From the NCBI RefSeq assembly GCF_016583835.1, contig NZ_NRRW01000001.1, positions 1 through 64,000 on the forward strand: DNA of 64,000 bases, in the 5' to 3' direction. Origin of the DNA: Thiococcus pfennigii (GTDB lineage: Bacteria > Pseudomonadota > Gammaproteobacteria > Chromatiales > Chromatiaceae). The notes below the pieces were generated by a model. The model was given only the letters and a program-made list of their open reading frames with translations. It ran no database searches and had not been told where the DNA came from. The translations under genes were made by a program, and so were the position numbers. Shown one piece after another: positions 34,562 to 46,686 of this stretch. Position 1 is the first letter of the stretch; every line of letters begins with the position of its first letter.

Positions 34562-36290
34562 GTAACTTCTCAATAACTCACGGCACAGTCTGTGCCGCCA
34601 AGATCCGTTCGCGCACGATCTCCGGCAAAGGGGGAATGTCTCCGACCTGTCCGATGCGGTCATTGAGATAATCCCAGAACGAGATCCCGAGCTTGCGGCA
34701 GGTCTTCTTGAGGCTGGCAAAGGTGTCGCGACAGCGGCGCCCCAGCTCGCTGCGCGTCCCGCCGCTGATCTTGCGCCATTTGACGTAACCGCGGATGTCG
34801 TTCTCGCTGCCGTTGGTGTGCAGCGGGATGTCCGGGCGCAGGAGCACCAGCAGCAGCTCGCTCTGATGGGTCTTCAGGCGCTTGAGGGTCTGATTGAGGG
34901 TCGCGAAGGAGGTCTTCTGGCTGAAGATGGCCTCGAAGCGTGCGCGCAGATCGGCGACGGCGGCGGGATCGGGGGCGCGTTGGTAGGCCTTGAGATCGGC
35001 ATACAAGGTCCAGATCTCGTCGCGGACGCGTTCCTGATCCAGGCGTTGGCGCTCATTGAGCGGGATGAGTGTGTGAATCAGGCGTTCGGCGTGCACCCAA
35101 CAGAGGGCATGGAGCAGAATGGCGAACTGTCCGGCGCCATCGCTGACAATGACCAGCTCGCGCGAGAGGCCTTTCGCCAGCAGTCCACCGAGCAAGGCGC
35201 CCTCGGTGGCGATGCGCCGATGGCGTTCCTTGGTGATCCCAAGGGCCTTGAGGTGTTCCTCCCACGCCGCGGTGGTCGCGATCTCCAGGATGGGCGAGGC
35301 CGCGAGCGCGTGGCGCAGTGCCTGCGGCAGATCCTGCTCGCGCCAGTACGTCAGTGCCTCGTCATGAAGGCAATAGACGGGCTCGCCCGCTTGCAGGAGC
35401 TGAAGGAAATTGATCCGGCTTTTGCTCTCGGTGCTGGAGAACCAGGCAAAGAAATCGTTGCCGATCTGCGTGACGTAGCCGTTGCGCCCCTGGTGGCGCG
35501 CCCCCGAGTCATCGACCGTGATGAAGGAGCTGACTTCCAGGCCCACCTCCAGCAACTGGTCCTTTTCGGCAAAGAAGGGTTCGTTGTGTCCGCTGAGCAG
35601 GGCGTCGATCTGCCCTACCGACAGGTCGATACCCCATTCGAGGAGCTGCTCGCGCAACAACGGCTGGGTAACGTGACAGTGATGGTGCTGGTAGAGCAGG
35701 TAGGCACGCAGGCTCGGGCCGAAGTGCCCGCCTTGCAAGGTCGCTGGCAGCTCCCCGCGCAACCATTCCCCGTCCGGGGTTTGCCACACCTCCAAGCGAT
35801 AGCGGGTGTTGTGCGCCTGAATCTTCAGATCCTGGACCACGAAGTCGCGATAGCCCTTGAAGCGGGAGCCAGACGGTGGCGTCTCGGCGGGGGGAATCAC
35901 GCACTCCTCATGAATCGGCACGTCCGGCGTTTTGCTCCGCTTGCTCGAGCCGGCCCGCTGGCCCGCTGACTCGCCCGTGCCTTGCTCGTTCTTGTCAGGA
36001 TCGCTCTGATCCTCCATCCCGCTCGGCTTGAAGGTCGGCTTGCCTTTCTCGCCCTTAAGCACCGCGATCTCATCGCGCAGCTGCTGGATGGTTTCCGCTT
36101 GGCGTTGGGTCGTCTCGGCCAGCGCTTCGATCAACTCCACCAACTGCTCGACCAGCGGCGTGCGTTCCGCGTCGGGGATGTCAGGAAGCCTGATCGGGCT
36201 GGGCATGATGGCTCGACGATTTGTGGGAAACCATGGGGTACTCTAACGGATATCTTCAGCCAAGGCTGCCATGACTTATTGAGAAGTTAC
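34562..36290 (-). mobile_element. Complete IS66-family insertion sequence with 8-bp target duplication
   Basis: The ends are perfect 15-bp inverted repeats: gtaacttctcaataa at 34562-34576 and ttattgagaagttac at 36276-36290. Both flanks carry the direct repeat gtcaaatg (34554-34561 and 36291-36298). GTAA ends and an 8-bp duplication are characteristic of IS66. The element is 1729 bp with one transposase gene and no TnpA or TnpB accessory frames, as in the ISBst12-like branch. Perfect ends, intact duplication and an open gene indicate a fairly recent insertion. Confidence 0.9.
34578..36206 (-). CDS. IS66-family transposase
   Basis: The 542-residue protein has an N-terminal coiled coil (LVELIEALAETTQRQAETIQQLRDEIAVLKGE), then a Ser/Lys linker. 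The DDE domain has VDDSGARHQGRNGYVT (first Asp), VSDGAGQFAILLHALCWVHAERL (second Asp with the C-x2-H motif) and HTNGSENDIRGYVKWRKISGGTRS (Glu). It fills nearly all of the element, and the frame is intact, so it may still be active. Confidence 0.92.
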   Translation of the reverse strand: MPSPIRLPDIPDAERTPLVEQLVELIEALAETTQRQAETIQQLRDEIAVLKGEKGKPTFKPSGMEDQSDPDKNEQGTGESAGQRAGSSKRSKTPDVPIHEECVIPPAETPPSGSRFKGYRDFVVQDLKIQAHNTRYRLEVWQTPDGEWLRGELPATLQGGHFGPSLRAYLLYQHHHCHVTQPLLREQLLEWGIDLSVGQIDALLSGHNEPFFAEKDQLLEVGLEVSSFITVDDSGARHQGRNGYVTQIGNDFFAWFSSTESKSRINFLQLLQAGEPVYCLHDEALTYWREQDLPQALRHALAASPILEIATTAAWEEHLKALGITKERHRRIATEGALLGGLLAKGLSRELVIVSDGAGQFAILLHALCWVHAERLIHTLIPLNERQRLDQERVRDEIWTLYADLKAYQRAPDPAAVADLRARFEAIFSQKTSFATLNQTLKRLKTHQSELLLVLLRPDIPLHTNGSENDIRGYVKWRKISGGTRSELGRRCRDTFASLKKTCRKLGISFWDYLNDRIGQVGDIPPLPEIVRERILAAQTVP

Positions 36291-36365
36291 GTCAAATGAT
36301 CCGATCTGCGGTCGCGAAGCTCCGCGCTCCGGCAAGCAACGCATCGGTCGGTCCGCGGGCATCAT

Positions 36366-36461
36366 CCCGCGTTGCCTGCACGGGTGGGAGCCCGCCTGCG
36401 GGCGATCGGCGCGGCCGGCTGCGGATCGCCAGCGAGCCACGGACATGCGGTCGCCTCGCTG
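36366..36461. repeat. REP-like repeat, copy 2
   Basis: It has the same order of blocks as 33865-33968. The core is more symmetrical here: gcccgc-ct-gcgggc can form a hairpin, whereas copy 1 has gcccgcttgcgagc. The interval 36299-36560 shows no supported gene. Confidence 0.65.
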
Positions 36462-36560
36462 CCGTCCTGGCCGCTGAGCCGGGTCGCTTCCGGGCAGACG
36501 AAGGGGCGATAATCCATGGATTCGACAGTCATCGAACGGCAGTGTCGCTTTCATGGGGAC

Positions 36561-36705
36561 CTTGAAAAATTGCCATCCAGGCAATTTTTCAAGACGCGAA
36601 GCGAAAATGCGATTTCCGCTTCGCTTCATTTTCAGTCGCTTAGGCGACTGAAAATGGCGGGGCATCCTTGCCCCGCGCGGGCACCTTGAATTTTTCAAGG
36701 TGCCC
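36561..36705. repeat. Array of five consecutive hairpins (copy A)
   Basis: Five stems follow one another with 0-2 bases between them: 36561-36593 (14 bp, loop atcca), 36596-36624 (8 bp plus 3 bp across one mismatch, loop tgcga), 36627-36656 (13 bp, loop ttag), 36657-36676 (8 bp, loop tcct), 36679-36705 (12 bp, loop ttt). Four stems are perfect. The array ends 50 bp before the 5'-nucleotidase-like gene. A diverged copy is at 55509-55662. No repeat family is recognised. Confidence 0.75.
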
Positions 36706-36755
36706 TCATGGCGACGGCGTGACCGCGATGACCCTTAGAATCGGAAGGCGGTGGC

Positions 36756-38609
36756 ATGACAGCGAAGGTGATCTGGCGAGTCCTGTTCGGCGACCTTCCG
36801 ATGGCCATCGTGCTCGCGTTCGCGGCCGCGACGCCGGTCGAGGCCCGGCCGCCGCATGTGGATCTGTGGCTGACGATCCTGCACAGCAACGATGGCGAGT
36901 CGCAACTGCTCCAGGCCCCGGGCCACGAGGCATTCGGCGGCATCGCGCGGTTCCGGACCCTCGTCGATGAGCTGCGGGCGCAGGCGACCGCCGGTGTCCG
37001 GCAACCCTGTCTGAACCGCCGCGATCGACGCGCCGCAGTGGTGCTGTCCTCCGGCGACAACTTCCTCACCGGCCCCGAATTCCACGCGAGCCTCAGGCGC
37101 CCGGACGGCAAGCCGTTCTACGACGCCATCGGCCTGGACCTGATCGGCTACGATGCCGTCGCGATCGGCAACCACGAACTGGACTTCGGCCCCGACGTCC
37201 TCGCCGATTTCATCGCCGGCTTCGAACGACCGGTCGAGTTCCTGGCCGCCAACCTGGATGTCAGCGCCGAACCGCGCCTTGCGGCCCTGGCCGCGGACGG
37301 CAGGATCGTGGCAAGCACCGTCGTCTTCGCCGGCTGCCGCCGCATCGGCGTCATCGGCGCGACGACGCCGACCCTGCCCGCGATCTCCAATCCGCGGAAC
37401 ATCCTCGTCAACGAGGTCGCACCGGCCGTCGCGCGTGAGCTGGCCAGGCTGCGCCACCGCGACGTCGACAAGGTGATCCTCATCAGCCACTTGCAGGGCA
37501 TCACCGAGGAGATGGCGCTCCTCGCCGAACTGCGCGGCATCGACGTCGCGATCGCCGGCGGCGGCCACGAGTTGCTGGCCAACGCGGGCGACCGGCTGGT
37601 GCCGGGCGATGAGCGCGTCCCCGCCCTGCCCTACCCGCTGTTCGCCGTCGATGCCGATGGCCAGCGGGTGCCGGTCGTGACGACCGCGGGCGATTACAAG
37701 TATGTCGGGCGCCTCGAGGTCGGCTTCGATCGCGCGGGCCGGATCGTCGCGATCGCCCCCGGCAGCGGCCCGGTGCGGGTGGCCGGCGGCAACGCCCCCG
37801 ATGCCGTCGCGCCCGATCCGCAGGTTCTGGCGCGCGTGACCCGGCCGGTGCAGGCCGCGCTCGATCGACTCGCCGAGCAGGTCCTCGCGACCAGCGAGGT
37901 CGCCCTGGACGGCAGCCGGCCGAACATCCGCATCCGCGAGACCAACCTCGGCGACCTGATCGCCGACGCCCTGCTCTGGCAGGCCCGCGAACTGGCCGAG
38001 GCCCGCGCTGCCCCGCCGCCCGACGTCGCCCTGCTGAACGGTGGTGGGATCCGCAACAACAGCGTCATCCCGGCCGGCGAGCTCACCGAGCTGACCACCT
38101 TCGACATCCTGCCCTTCGCGAACTTCGTCACGATCGTCCCCGACATCCCCCGCGCGCAATTCAAGGAGATCCTGGAGAAGGCCGTGGCCAACGTCGCGGG
38201 CGCCGATGGCGCCTTCGCGCAGATCGCCGGCTTTCGCTTCGCCTGGGATCCGAACGGCATCCCCCAGGTGCTCGATGACGCCGGCCGGGTCTTGGTCGCC
38301 GGCACCCGGGTGCGTCAGGTGACGCTCGATGGTGGCGAGCCGTTCGTCATCGACGGTGTCGTCCAACCCGGGGCGCCGCTCACTATCGCGACGATCGACT
38401 TCCTGGCCCGAGGCGGCGATGGCTACCCGTATCGCGACGCCGCCTTCGTGAACCTCGAGGTCGGCTACCGGCAGGCCCTGGCCGATTACATCGTCGAGTC
38501 CCTGGCCGGACAGATCAGCGCGGCCGACTATCCGCCCGGCGGCGGGGGCCGCGTCACCGAGATGAGCGCACGCGAGCAAGAGCCTGCCCTTTCCGCGTCT
38601 CCCTGGTGA
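36756..38609 (+). CDS. 5'-nucleotidase/UshA-like metallophosphoesterase, exported
   Basis: The 617-residue protein has a probable signal peptide (to about residue 31). The N-terminal metallophosphatase domain shows LTILHSNDGESQLL, SSGDNFLTGPEF, AIGNHELDFG and ISHLQG. The C-terminal nucleotide-binding domain has RETNLGDLIADALLW and VALLNGGGIRNN. The usual NDxH motif is NDGE here, and the usual GHxH reads GGHEL, so two metal-ligand histidines seem replaced. It may bind different metals or have altered activity. It stands alone between the hairpin array and the convergent glgP gene. Confidence 0.87.
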   Translation: MTAKVIWRVLFGDLPMAIVLAFAAATPVEARPPHVDLWLTILHSNDGESQLLQAPGHEAFGGIARFRTLVDELRAQATAGVRQPCLNRRDRRAAVVLSSGDNFLTGPEFHASLRRPDGKPFYDAIGLDLIGYDAVAIGNHELDFGPDVLADFIAGFERPVEFLAANLDVSAEPRLAALAADGRIVASTVVFAGCRRIGVIGATTPTLPAISNPRNILVNEVAPAVARELARLRHRDVDKVILISHLQGITEEMALLAELRGIDVAIAGGGHELLANAGDRLVPGDERVPALPYPLFAVDADGQRVPVVTTAGDYKYVGRLEVGFDRAGRIVAIAPGSGPVRVAGGNAPDAVAPDPQVLARVTRPVQAALDRLAEQVLATSEVALDGSRPNIRIRETNLGDLIADALLWQARELAEARAAPPPDVALLNGGGIRNNSVIPAGELTELTTFDILPFANFVTIVPDIPRAQFKEILEKAVANVAGADGAFAQIAGFRFAWDPNGIPQVLDDAGRVLVAGTRVRQVTLDGGEPFVIDGVVQPGAPLTIATIDFLARGGDGYPYRDAAFVNLEVGYRQALADYIVESLAGQISAADYPPGGGGRVTEMSAREQEPALSASPW

Positions 38610-38630
38610 CGAGCCCCCTGCTTCGTCACC
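38605..38630. terminator. Hairpin at the end of the nucleotidase gene
   Basis: ggtgacga (38605-38612) pairs with tcgtcacc (38623-38630) around a 10-base loop, and the stem includes the TGA stop. It lies between convergent genes and may end both transcripts. No T-run is present. Confidence 0.35.
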
Positions 38631-38673
38631 GTCACCCATTGGAATCGGCCTCAGATCGACTGGAGGTGCAGCG

Positions 38674-41166
<2,493 letters not shown>

Positions 41167-41244
41167 GCGCGTTCCCCCTCCCCCCTCGCGTGCGCGCTCT
41201 CGTGCGCCCGGGCGCGCACGCCGCCCGGGCGTGAAGGTCCCGTC

Positions 41245-43638
41245 TCAGTGGGGCCAGGTCCAATCGGCGACCTCGGGCTTGTCGATGCCGTAGCTGTAGG
41301 CGTACTGCCGGCACTCGATCTGCCGATCCCGCAGGCACTCCTTGACGTGGGCCCCGGCCACCTGGAGGCGCGGGACACGGTTGATCACGTCGATGGCCAG
41401 GCTGAAGCGGTCGATCTCGTTGTTGATCGCAAGCTCCAGCGGCGTGTTGATGTTGCCCTTCTCCTTGTAGCCCCGCACGTGCAGGTTCTTGTGGTTGGTG
41501 CGCCGGTAGGCGAGCCGGTGGATCAACCAGGGATAGCCGTGGAAGTTGAAGATGATCGGCCGGTCGCGCGTGAAGAGGCTGTCGAAGTCGCGGTCCGAGA
41601 GGCCGTGCGGGTGCTCGGTGTCGGGCGTCATCCGGAACAGGTCGACGACGTTGATGAAGCGGATCTTCAGATCCGGGAAGTGCTCGCGCAACAGCGCCGT
41701 CGCGGCCAGCGCCTCCTTGGTCGGGATGTCGCCGCACCCGGCCATGACGACGTCGGGTTCGGCGCCCTGGTCGTTGCTCGCCCAGTCCCAAATCCCGAGG
41801 CCCTTGGTGCAGTGCTTGATGGCCGCGTCCATGTCGAGATACTGCAAGTGGTTCTGCTTGTCGCAGACGATGACGTTGATGTCGTCGTGGCTGCGCAGGC
41901 AGTGGTCGACCGTCGAGAGGAGGCAGTTGACGTCCGGCGGCAGGTAGATCCGGGTGACCTCGGGGTTCTTGTTGACGACCACGTCGAGGAAGCCCGGGTC
42001 CTGGTGGGTGAAGCCGTTGTGGTCCTGGCGCCAGACGGTCGAGGTGATCAGCAGGTTGATCGAGGAGATCGGCGCGCGCCACGGGATCTCCTCGCTGATC
42101 GCGAGCCACTTCGCGTGCTGGTTGTACATCGAATCGATGACGTGGACGAAGGCCTCATAGGTCGCGAAGAAGCCGTGGCGGCCGGTCAGCACATAGCCCT
42201 CGAACCAGCCCTCCAGCGTGTGCTCGGAGAGCATCTCCATGACCCGCCCGTCGGGGGCGAGCTCGCCGCCGTCGGCATCCTCGGGCCGGTAGTCGGCGAG
42301 CCACAGCTTCTTGCTGACCTCGTAGATGGCATCGAGCTTGTTCGAGGTGTTCTCATCGGGGCCGAAGACGCGGAAGTTGTCGGCGTTGCGGGCCATGACG
42401 TCGCGCAGCAGCGCCCCGAGCGGCTTGGTGTTCATCGCCGTCAACTGCGCCGGCTTCGGCACCTCCTGCGCGTAGTGGCGGAAGTCCGGCATCCGTAGCG
42501 CACGCCGCACCAGGCCGCCGTTGGCATGCGGGCTGGCGCTCATGCGCCGCGGGCCGCGCGGGGCGATCGCCTTGAGCTCGGGCATCAGCCGGCCGGTCTC
42601 GTCGAAGAGTTCCTCGGGCCGATAGCTGCGCAGCCAGGCCTCGAGCTGCCTCAAATGGCTCGGATTGCCGTGGATCCCGGCGAGCGGCACCTGATGGGCG
42701 CGCCAGGAGCCCTCGACCTTGCGGCCGTCGACCGATTCGGGGCCGGTCCAGCCCTTGGGCGTGCGCAGCACGATCATCGGCCAGTGGGCGCGGGTCGCCT
42801 GCCCGGAGCGGCGCGCCTCGCCCTGGATCGCGCGGATCTCGGCGAGGCAGCGGTCGAGGGTCGCGGCCATCTGCTGGTGCATCGTCGCCGGGTCGTCGCC
42901 CTCGACGAAGTGAGGCGTCCAGCCATAGCCGCGGAACAGGCTCGCGAGCTCCTCGCCCGGGATGCGCGCGAGCAGGGTCGGGTTGTTGATCTTGTAGCCG
43001 TTCAGGTGAAGGATCGGCAGCACGGCCCCATCGCGGATCGGATTCAGGAACTTGTTCGAGTGCCAGGAGGTCGCCAGCGGGCCGGTCTCGGCCTCGCCGT
43101 CGCCGACCGCGACCGCGACTACCAGGTCCGGGTTGTCGAAGGCCGCGCCGAAGGCGTGCGAGATCGAGTAGCCGAGCTCGCCGCCCTCGTGGATCGAGCC
43201 GGGGGTCTCGGGCGTGCAGTGGCTGCCGATGCCGCCGGGGAACGAGAACTGCTTGAAGAAGCCGCGCAGCCCCTCTTCATCCTCGCTCTTGTCCGGATAG
43301 ACCTCCGAGTAGGTGCCCTCGAGATAGACGGGGGCCAGCACGCCCGGCGCGCCGTGGCCCGGGCCGGCGAGGAAGATGGCCTCGAGGTCCTGCTCGAGGA
43401 TCAGCCGATTCAGATGGACGTACATGAAGGACAGGCCGGGGCTCGCCCCCCAGTGGCCGAGGAGGCGGTTCTTCACGTGCTCGGCCTTCAGCGGCTCGCG
43501 CAGCAGCGGGTTGTCCTGGAGATAGATCATGCCGGCGGCGAGGTAGTTGCAGGCACGCCAGTAGGCGTCGATCCTGGCGAGGGCCTCCTGCGTCAGCGGA
43601 CCTGTCGTGGGCGTGAGTTCGGCGGCGGGTCTGGCCAT
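41245..43638 (-). CDS. xfp: Phosphoketolase (xylulose 5-phosphate/fructose 6-phosphate)
   Basis: This thiamine diphosphate enzyme splits xylulose 5-phosphate or fructose 6-phosphate into acetyl phosphate and a shorter sugar phosphate. The 797-residue protein has the ThDP-binding [22 protein letters not shown], the [23 protein letters not shown] active-site region, and [17 protein letters not shown] in the pyrimidine domain, all family hallmarks. ATG 43638 is preceded by gcagga/ggagga-like purines. It is the first gene of a pair with glgP. Confidence 0.96.
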   Translation of the reverse strand: MARPAAELTPTTGPLTQEALARIDAYWRACNYLAAGMIYLQDNPLLREPLKAEHVKNRLLGHWGASPGLSFMYVHLNRLILEQDLEAIFLAGPGHGAPGVLAPVYLEGTYSEVYPDKSEDEEGLRGFFKQFSFPGGIGSHCTPETPGSIHEGGELGYSISHAFGAAFDNPDLVVAVAVGDGEAETGPLATSWHSNKFLNPIRDGAVLPILHLNGYKINNPTLLARIPGEELASLFRGYGWTPHFVEGDDPATMHQQMAATLDRCLAEIRAIQGEARRSGQATRAHWPMIVLRTPKGWTGPESVDGRKVEGSWRAHQVPLAGIHGNPSHLRQLEAWLRSYRPEELFDETGRLMPELKAIAPRGPRRMSASPHANGGLVRRALRMPDFRHYAQEVPKPAQLTAMNTKPLGALLRDVMARNADNFRVFGPDENTSNKLDAIYEVSKKLWLADYRPEDADGGELAPDGRVMEMLSEHTLEGWFEGYVLTGRHGFFATYEAFVHVIDSMYNQHAKWLAISEEIPWRAPISSINLLITSTVWRQDHNGFTHQDPGFLDVVVNKNPEVTRIYLPPDVNCLLSTVDHCLRSHDDINVIVCDKQNHLQYLDMDAAIKHCTKGLGIWDWASNDQGAEPDVVMAGCGDIPTKEALAATALLREHFPDLKIRFINVVDLFRMTPDTEHPHGLSDRDFDSLFTRDRPIIFNFHGYPWLIHRLAYRRTNHKNLHVRGYKEKGNINTPLELAINNEIDRFSLAIDVINRVPRLQVAGAHVKECLRDRQIECRQYAYSYGIDKPEVADWTWPH

Positions 43639-43795
43639 GGACGACTCCTCCTGTAGCGGGCTTCAAGGGATCAATATAGTCGACGAGTGTGTTCCGAGTG
43701 TGACCGCCTCCGGGGAGTTCCCGCGCCGCGTCACGGATTCGCAACAGCCGGCGGGCACACTGTCCGCATTCGCAAACCGACCGAGCGGGGATGGG

Positions 43796-44008
43796 ATGGA
43801 GCGTTTATCGGACATCGTCGACATGGCGCAGGCACATATCGAGCAGGAGACGGCACTGCGAATCGAACGGATCCGCCGCAGCACGAGACCGGGCGTCGGC
43901 CGGGATCATTGCATCGACTGCGGCCGGCCGATCCCGGCGGCCCGCCGCGTGTCCGTGCCAGGCGCCTGCCGTTGCGTCGCCTGCCAAGGCCTCTTGGAGA
44001 CACTCTGA
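43796..44008 (+). CDS. Small DksA/TraR-family zinc-finger protein
   Basis: The 70-residue protein MERLSDIVDMAQAHIEQETA onward has a helical N-terminus. It ends in a C4 zinc finger, HCIDCGRPIPAARRV then GACRCVACQGLLE, typical of short TraR/DksA-like proteins. It lacks the long coiled coil with acidic tip that lets DksA reach the RNA polymerase active site. A ggggatggg site precedes the ATG and a terminator follows the stop, so it is a single-gene unit. Confidence 0.85.
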   Translation: MERLSDIVDMAQAHIEQETALRIERIRRSTRPGVGRDHCIDCGRPIPAARRVSVPGACRCVACQGLLETL

Positions 44009-44025
44009 GGGCGAGGCGCCCTTTT
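44008..44025 (+). terminator. Intrinsic terminator after the zinc-finger gene
   Basis: agggcg-agg-cgccct followed by ttt forms a compact stem directly after the TGA stop. It is the clearest hairpin-plus-T signal in the window, though the stem is short. Confidence 0.55.
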
Positions 44026-44109
44026 CAACCCCGGGGCCGGGGGATTGCGGTCGCCTTCCCCTGGGGTCCTGCTGAGCCTGACGTGCTTCACCCGCATCCA
44101 CGGGGTCGA

Positions 44110-44391
44110 TCCGCGGGCCCGCACGGCCGCGTCCAGCCCGGCGTGCGCAACCTCCCGAGCGGCGCTGTTGCGACTACCGCCAGTCGCCGAGGCGATCCTG
44201 GTCAACGCGAGCGGCTGCGGGGCCTTCGTCGCGGAGGACGGCGCGCCTGGGCGCGGCCAAGGCCGCCGCACTGCCCGCCGAGGAACCGGGGCCGATCCCC
44301 ACGGCCAATGTCGGCAGCCAGCCGCGACTCGCAGCGGGTACCGAGACACGAGTCGTCCACTGGCTCGAGCGGCTGGCGCCGCCCGAAAAAT
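44110..44391 (+). pseudogene. glcF: Remnant of glycolate oxidase iron-sulfur subunit (glcF), C-terminal part
   Basis: Pieces of a GlcF C-terminus are spread over different frames. One reads AEAILVNASGCGAFVAEDG (family: IVxNASGCG). A later one, in another frame, reads AKAAALPAEEPGPIPTANVG then SQPRLAAGTETRVVHWLERL, matching the family end IVTANIGCxxHLxxGxxxxVRHWIELL. The Cys of the CCG-type motif is Ser here. An upstream piece HGRVQPGVRNLP may be the CVQP motif. Frames are broken, no start exists and no glcD or glcE is nearby, so this is a decayed relic. It occupies most of the 44026-44567 gap. Confidence 0.55.
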
Positions 44392-44567
44392 CGCTTTTCA
44401 ACGGTGCCTGGCTTGTATATGATCCAGGCCCAGATCGCGCCTTACGGTCGGCGCATCGTTCCGCGGCTGATTACCCTTCCCAGGCTCATCCCCGAAACAC
44501 TCCAATAACGATCAACGAGCCTAGACCGGCCCAGAACAGACCTGGGTAGGCCGACCCAGGAGCATTC

Positions 44568-45803
44568 ATGTCTTTCGATTCTCTGTGTCTCATGGACGAA
44601 TTGCGGCGCGCGATCGCGGCGCAAGGCTATACCACCCCGACCCCGATTCAGGCCCAGGCGATCCCGGCGGTCCTCGCCGGCCGCGACGTGCTCGCCGGCG
44701 CCCAGACCGGCACCGGCAAGACCGCCGCCTTCACGCTGCCGATGCTGCAACGGCTCTGCGATGGCCAGACCGGCCGCAACCGGCCGCGCGCCCTCGTTCT
44801 GACGCCGACGCGCGAGCTCGCCGCCCAGGTCGGTGAGAGCATCTCGACCTATGGCCGGCACCTGCCGCTGCGCGCAACCATCATCTTCGGCGGCGTCGGC
44901 ATCCAGCCGCAGATCGACCGGCTGCGCCGCGGCGTCGACATCGTCGTCGCGACACCCGGGCGATTGCTCGACCACGTCGGCCAACGCACGCTGGACCTCT
45001 CCGGCATCGAGATCCTGGTCCTCGACGAGGCCGACCGGATGCTCGACATGGGCTTCATCCACGACATCCGTCGGATCCTCAAGCTGCTGCCGAGCGCGCG
45101 CCAGAGCCTGCTGTTCTCGGCCACCTATTCCGATGAGATCGAGCAACTCGCCAACGGCCTGCTGCGCGATCCGGTGACGATCGCCGTCGCCCGGCGCAAC
45201 ACGGCCGCCGAACGGGTCTCGCAACTGGTCCATCCGGTCGCCAAGGAGCGCAAGCGCGAGCTGCTCTCGCACCTGATCCACAGTCAGGGCTGGGGGCAGG
45301 TGTTGGTCTTCACCCGCACCAAGCACGGCGCCAATCGGCTCACCGACCAACTGATCCGCGACGGCATCGCCGCCGCCGCGATCCACGGCAACAAGAGCCA
45401 GACCGCCCGCACCAACGCGCTCGCCGGCTTCAAGCGCGGCGCGGTCCGTGCGCTGGTGGCGACCGATATCGCCGCCCGCGGCCTGGACATCGATCAGCTG
45501 CCCTACGTGGTCAACTTCGAGCTGCCGAACGTCCCGGAGGACTATGTCCACCGCATCGGCCGCACTGGGCGGGCCGGCAGCGCCGGGGCCGCCTTCTCGC
45601 TGGTCAGCCCGGAGGAGCGCAAGCTGCTGGTCGACATCGAACGCCTGCTCAAGCGCGAGATCCCCTCGGCCTCGGTCGACGGCTTCGAGGCGCCGGCGAT
45701 GCCGGTGGCGACCGTCCCCGCGCCCTCCGCCCCGTCGCGCCGCCGCTCCCGCGGCCGTCCGCGCACCGCGGCGACGCAGCAGCCCCGCAACGCGACGCGC
45801 TGA
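44568..45803 (+). CDS. DEAD-box ATP-dependent RNA helicase (RhlE-like)
   Basis: The 411-residue protein has all core motifs in order: Q motif ([13 protein letters not shown]), motif [14 protein letters not shown], Ia [43 protein letters not shown] and [12 protein letters not shown]. The C-terminal tail is short and rich in Arg and Ser/Pro, as in RhlE. Such helicases act in ribosome assembly and RNA decay. An RNA-binding RRM gene follows on the same strand, a pairing that suits cold or RNA-structure stress. Confidence 0.93.
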   Translation: MSFDSLCLMDELRRAIAAQGYTTPTPIQAQAIPAVLAGRDVLAGAQTGTGKTAAFTLPMLQRLCDGQTGRNRPRALVLTPTRELAAQVGESISTYGRHLPLRATIIFGGVGIQPQIDRLRRGVDIVVATPGRLLDHVGQRTLDLSGIEILVLDEADRMLDMGFIHDIRRILKLLPSARQSLLFSATYSDEIEQLANGLLRDPVTIAVARRNTAAERVSQLVHPVAKERKRELLSHLIHSQGWGQVLVFTRTKHGANRLTDQLIRDGIAAAAIHGNKSQTARTNALAGFKRGAVRALVATDIAARGLDIDQLPYVVNFELPNVPEDYVHRIGRTGRAGSAGAAFSLVSPEERKLLVDIERLLKREIPSASVDGFEAPAMPVATVPAPSAPSRRRSRGRPRTAATQQPRNATR

Positions 45804-46134
45804 CCCGCGTGCGCCCCGCACCCAATTCCCGATAAAACGTGGCGATTACGGACGACCTCAGGCACAATCGGGACCGAACCGTCGGCCAAGGGATCCTTGT
45901 CGGCTCGGTCGGCCTGGTTCGAGGTCCGATATCGAGGCCGTTGCGCAGGCCGCGCGAGGCGGCGTCGGCCCTCGCTGTCGCCCTGGAGCGGCGCGCCACA
46001 CGCATTGTTCGCTGCAACGAGATCCGCGCCTTCCCGATGGCTCGGGACGGCGGCAAACGCTCGCCTAATTCGTGCATTGATTACGCGATCGTTCCTTTCC
46101 CAACAATGCACAGCCCGCAATAGAGATCGACGAG
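45804..46134 (+). other. Intergenic region and leader of the RRM gene
   Basis: No gene is supported in these 331 bases; the frames seen are out of register and lack ribosome sites. The second half becomes less GC-rich and holds a stem, gtgcattg (46072-46079) with caatgcac (46104-46111), 24 bases before the RRM start codon. It could be a regulatory structure in the leader. Confidence 0.45.
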
Positions 46135-46419
46135 ATGAATATCTACGTAGGAAACCTGGCTTACGGAGTCACTGAAGACGAGTTGCGCGAGGCGTTCGGC
46201 GCCTTCGGTGAAATCAGCAGCGTCAGCGTGATCACGGACAAGTTCACCGGCCAGTCAAAGGGCTTCGGCTTCGTCGAGATGCCCAACAACAGCGAGGCCG
46301 ATGCGGCCATCAAGGCGCTCAACGAGACCTCGCTGAAGGGCCGCAACATCAAGGTCAACGAGGCTCGCCCGCGCGCCGAGCGGCCGCCGCGCAGCGGTGG
46401 CGGCGGCCGCCGTTTCTGA
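46135..46419 (+). CDS. RNA-binding protein with one RRM domain
   Basis: The 94-residue protein is a glycine-rich RRM protein of the bacterial Rbp type. RNP2 is NIYVGNLAYG and RNP1 is KGFGFVEM; the tail after residue 80 is Arg/Gly-rich (RPPRSGGGGRRF). These proteins bind single-stranded RNA and are often cold-induced. It follows the DEAD-box helicase gene, and a hairpin lies just downstream. Confidence 0.92.
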   Translation: MNIYVGNLAYGVTEDELREAFGAFGEISSVSVITDKFTGQSKGFGFVEMPNNSEADAAIKALNETSLKGRNIKVNEARPRAERPPRSGGGGRRF

Positions 46420-46428
46420 ACGCCGATC

Positions 46429-46457
46429 GTGGGATCCCCCTCCCCCGGGGATCCCAC
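46429..46457 (+). terminator. Hairpin after the RRM gene
   Basis: gtgggatcccc pairs exactly with ggggatcccac around a 7-base loop, starting 10 bp after the stop. It is a likely terminator, though it has no T-run. Confidence 0.5.
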
Positions 46458-46686
46458 CTGAAGGCGCACGACGCAGTCCCGGGCGACTGATGCGTGCCCG
46501 ACGGCGTCGCCGACCGATCGGCTCCCGTTTCCATCGTTTCGCCGATCCGACCGCCGGCAGCCTCGGCTGCCGGCGCTGGGTTGTCACCGGGGCGGTCCGC
46601 GCCGCCCCGGCCGTCCGTACCCGCCCGCTTGTCCTCGTCATCTCCTCCCGCTAGACTCCAAAATTTTCCGTCGCCCAGACACGAGC

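Noticed and set aside
28111-36705. Integrative element or prophage spanning the accessory stretch
   Set aside because: No integrase, attachment repeats or phage genes are present. The region looks like a site of repeated small insertions and decay.
44442-45821. 459-codon minus-strand frame
   Set aside because: It is antisense to the DEAD-box helicase, whose motifs are complete.
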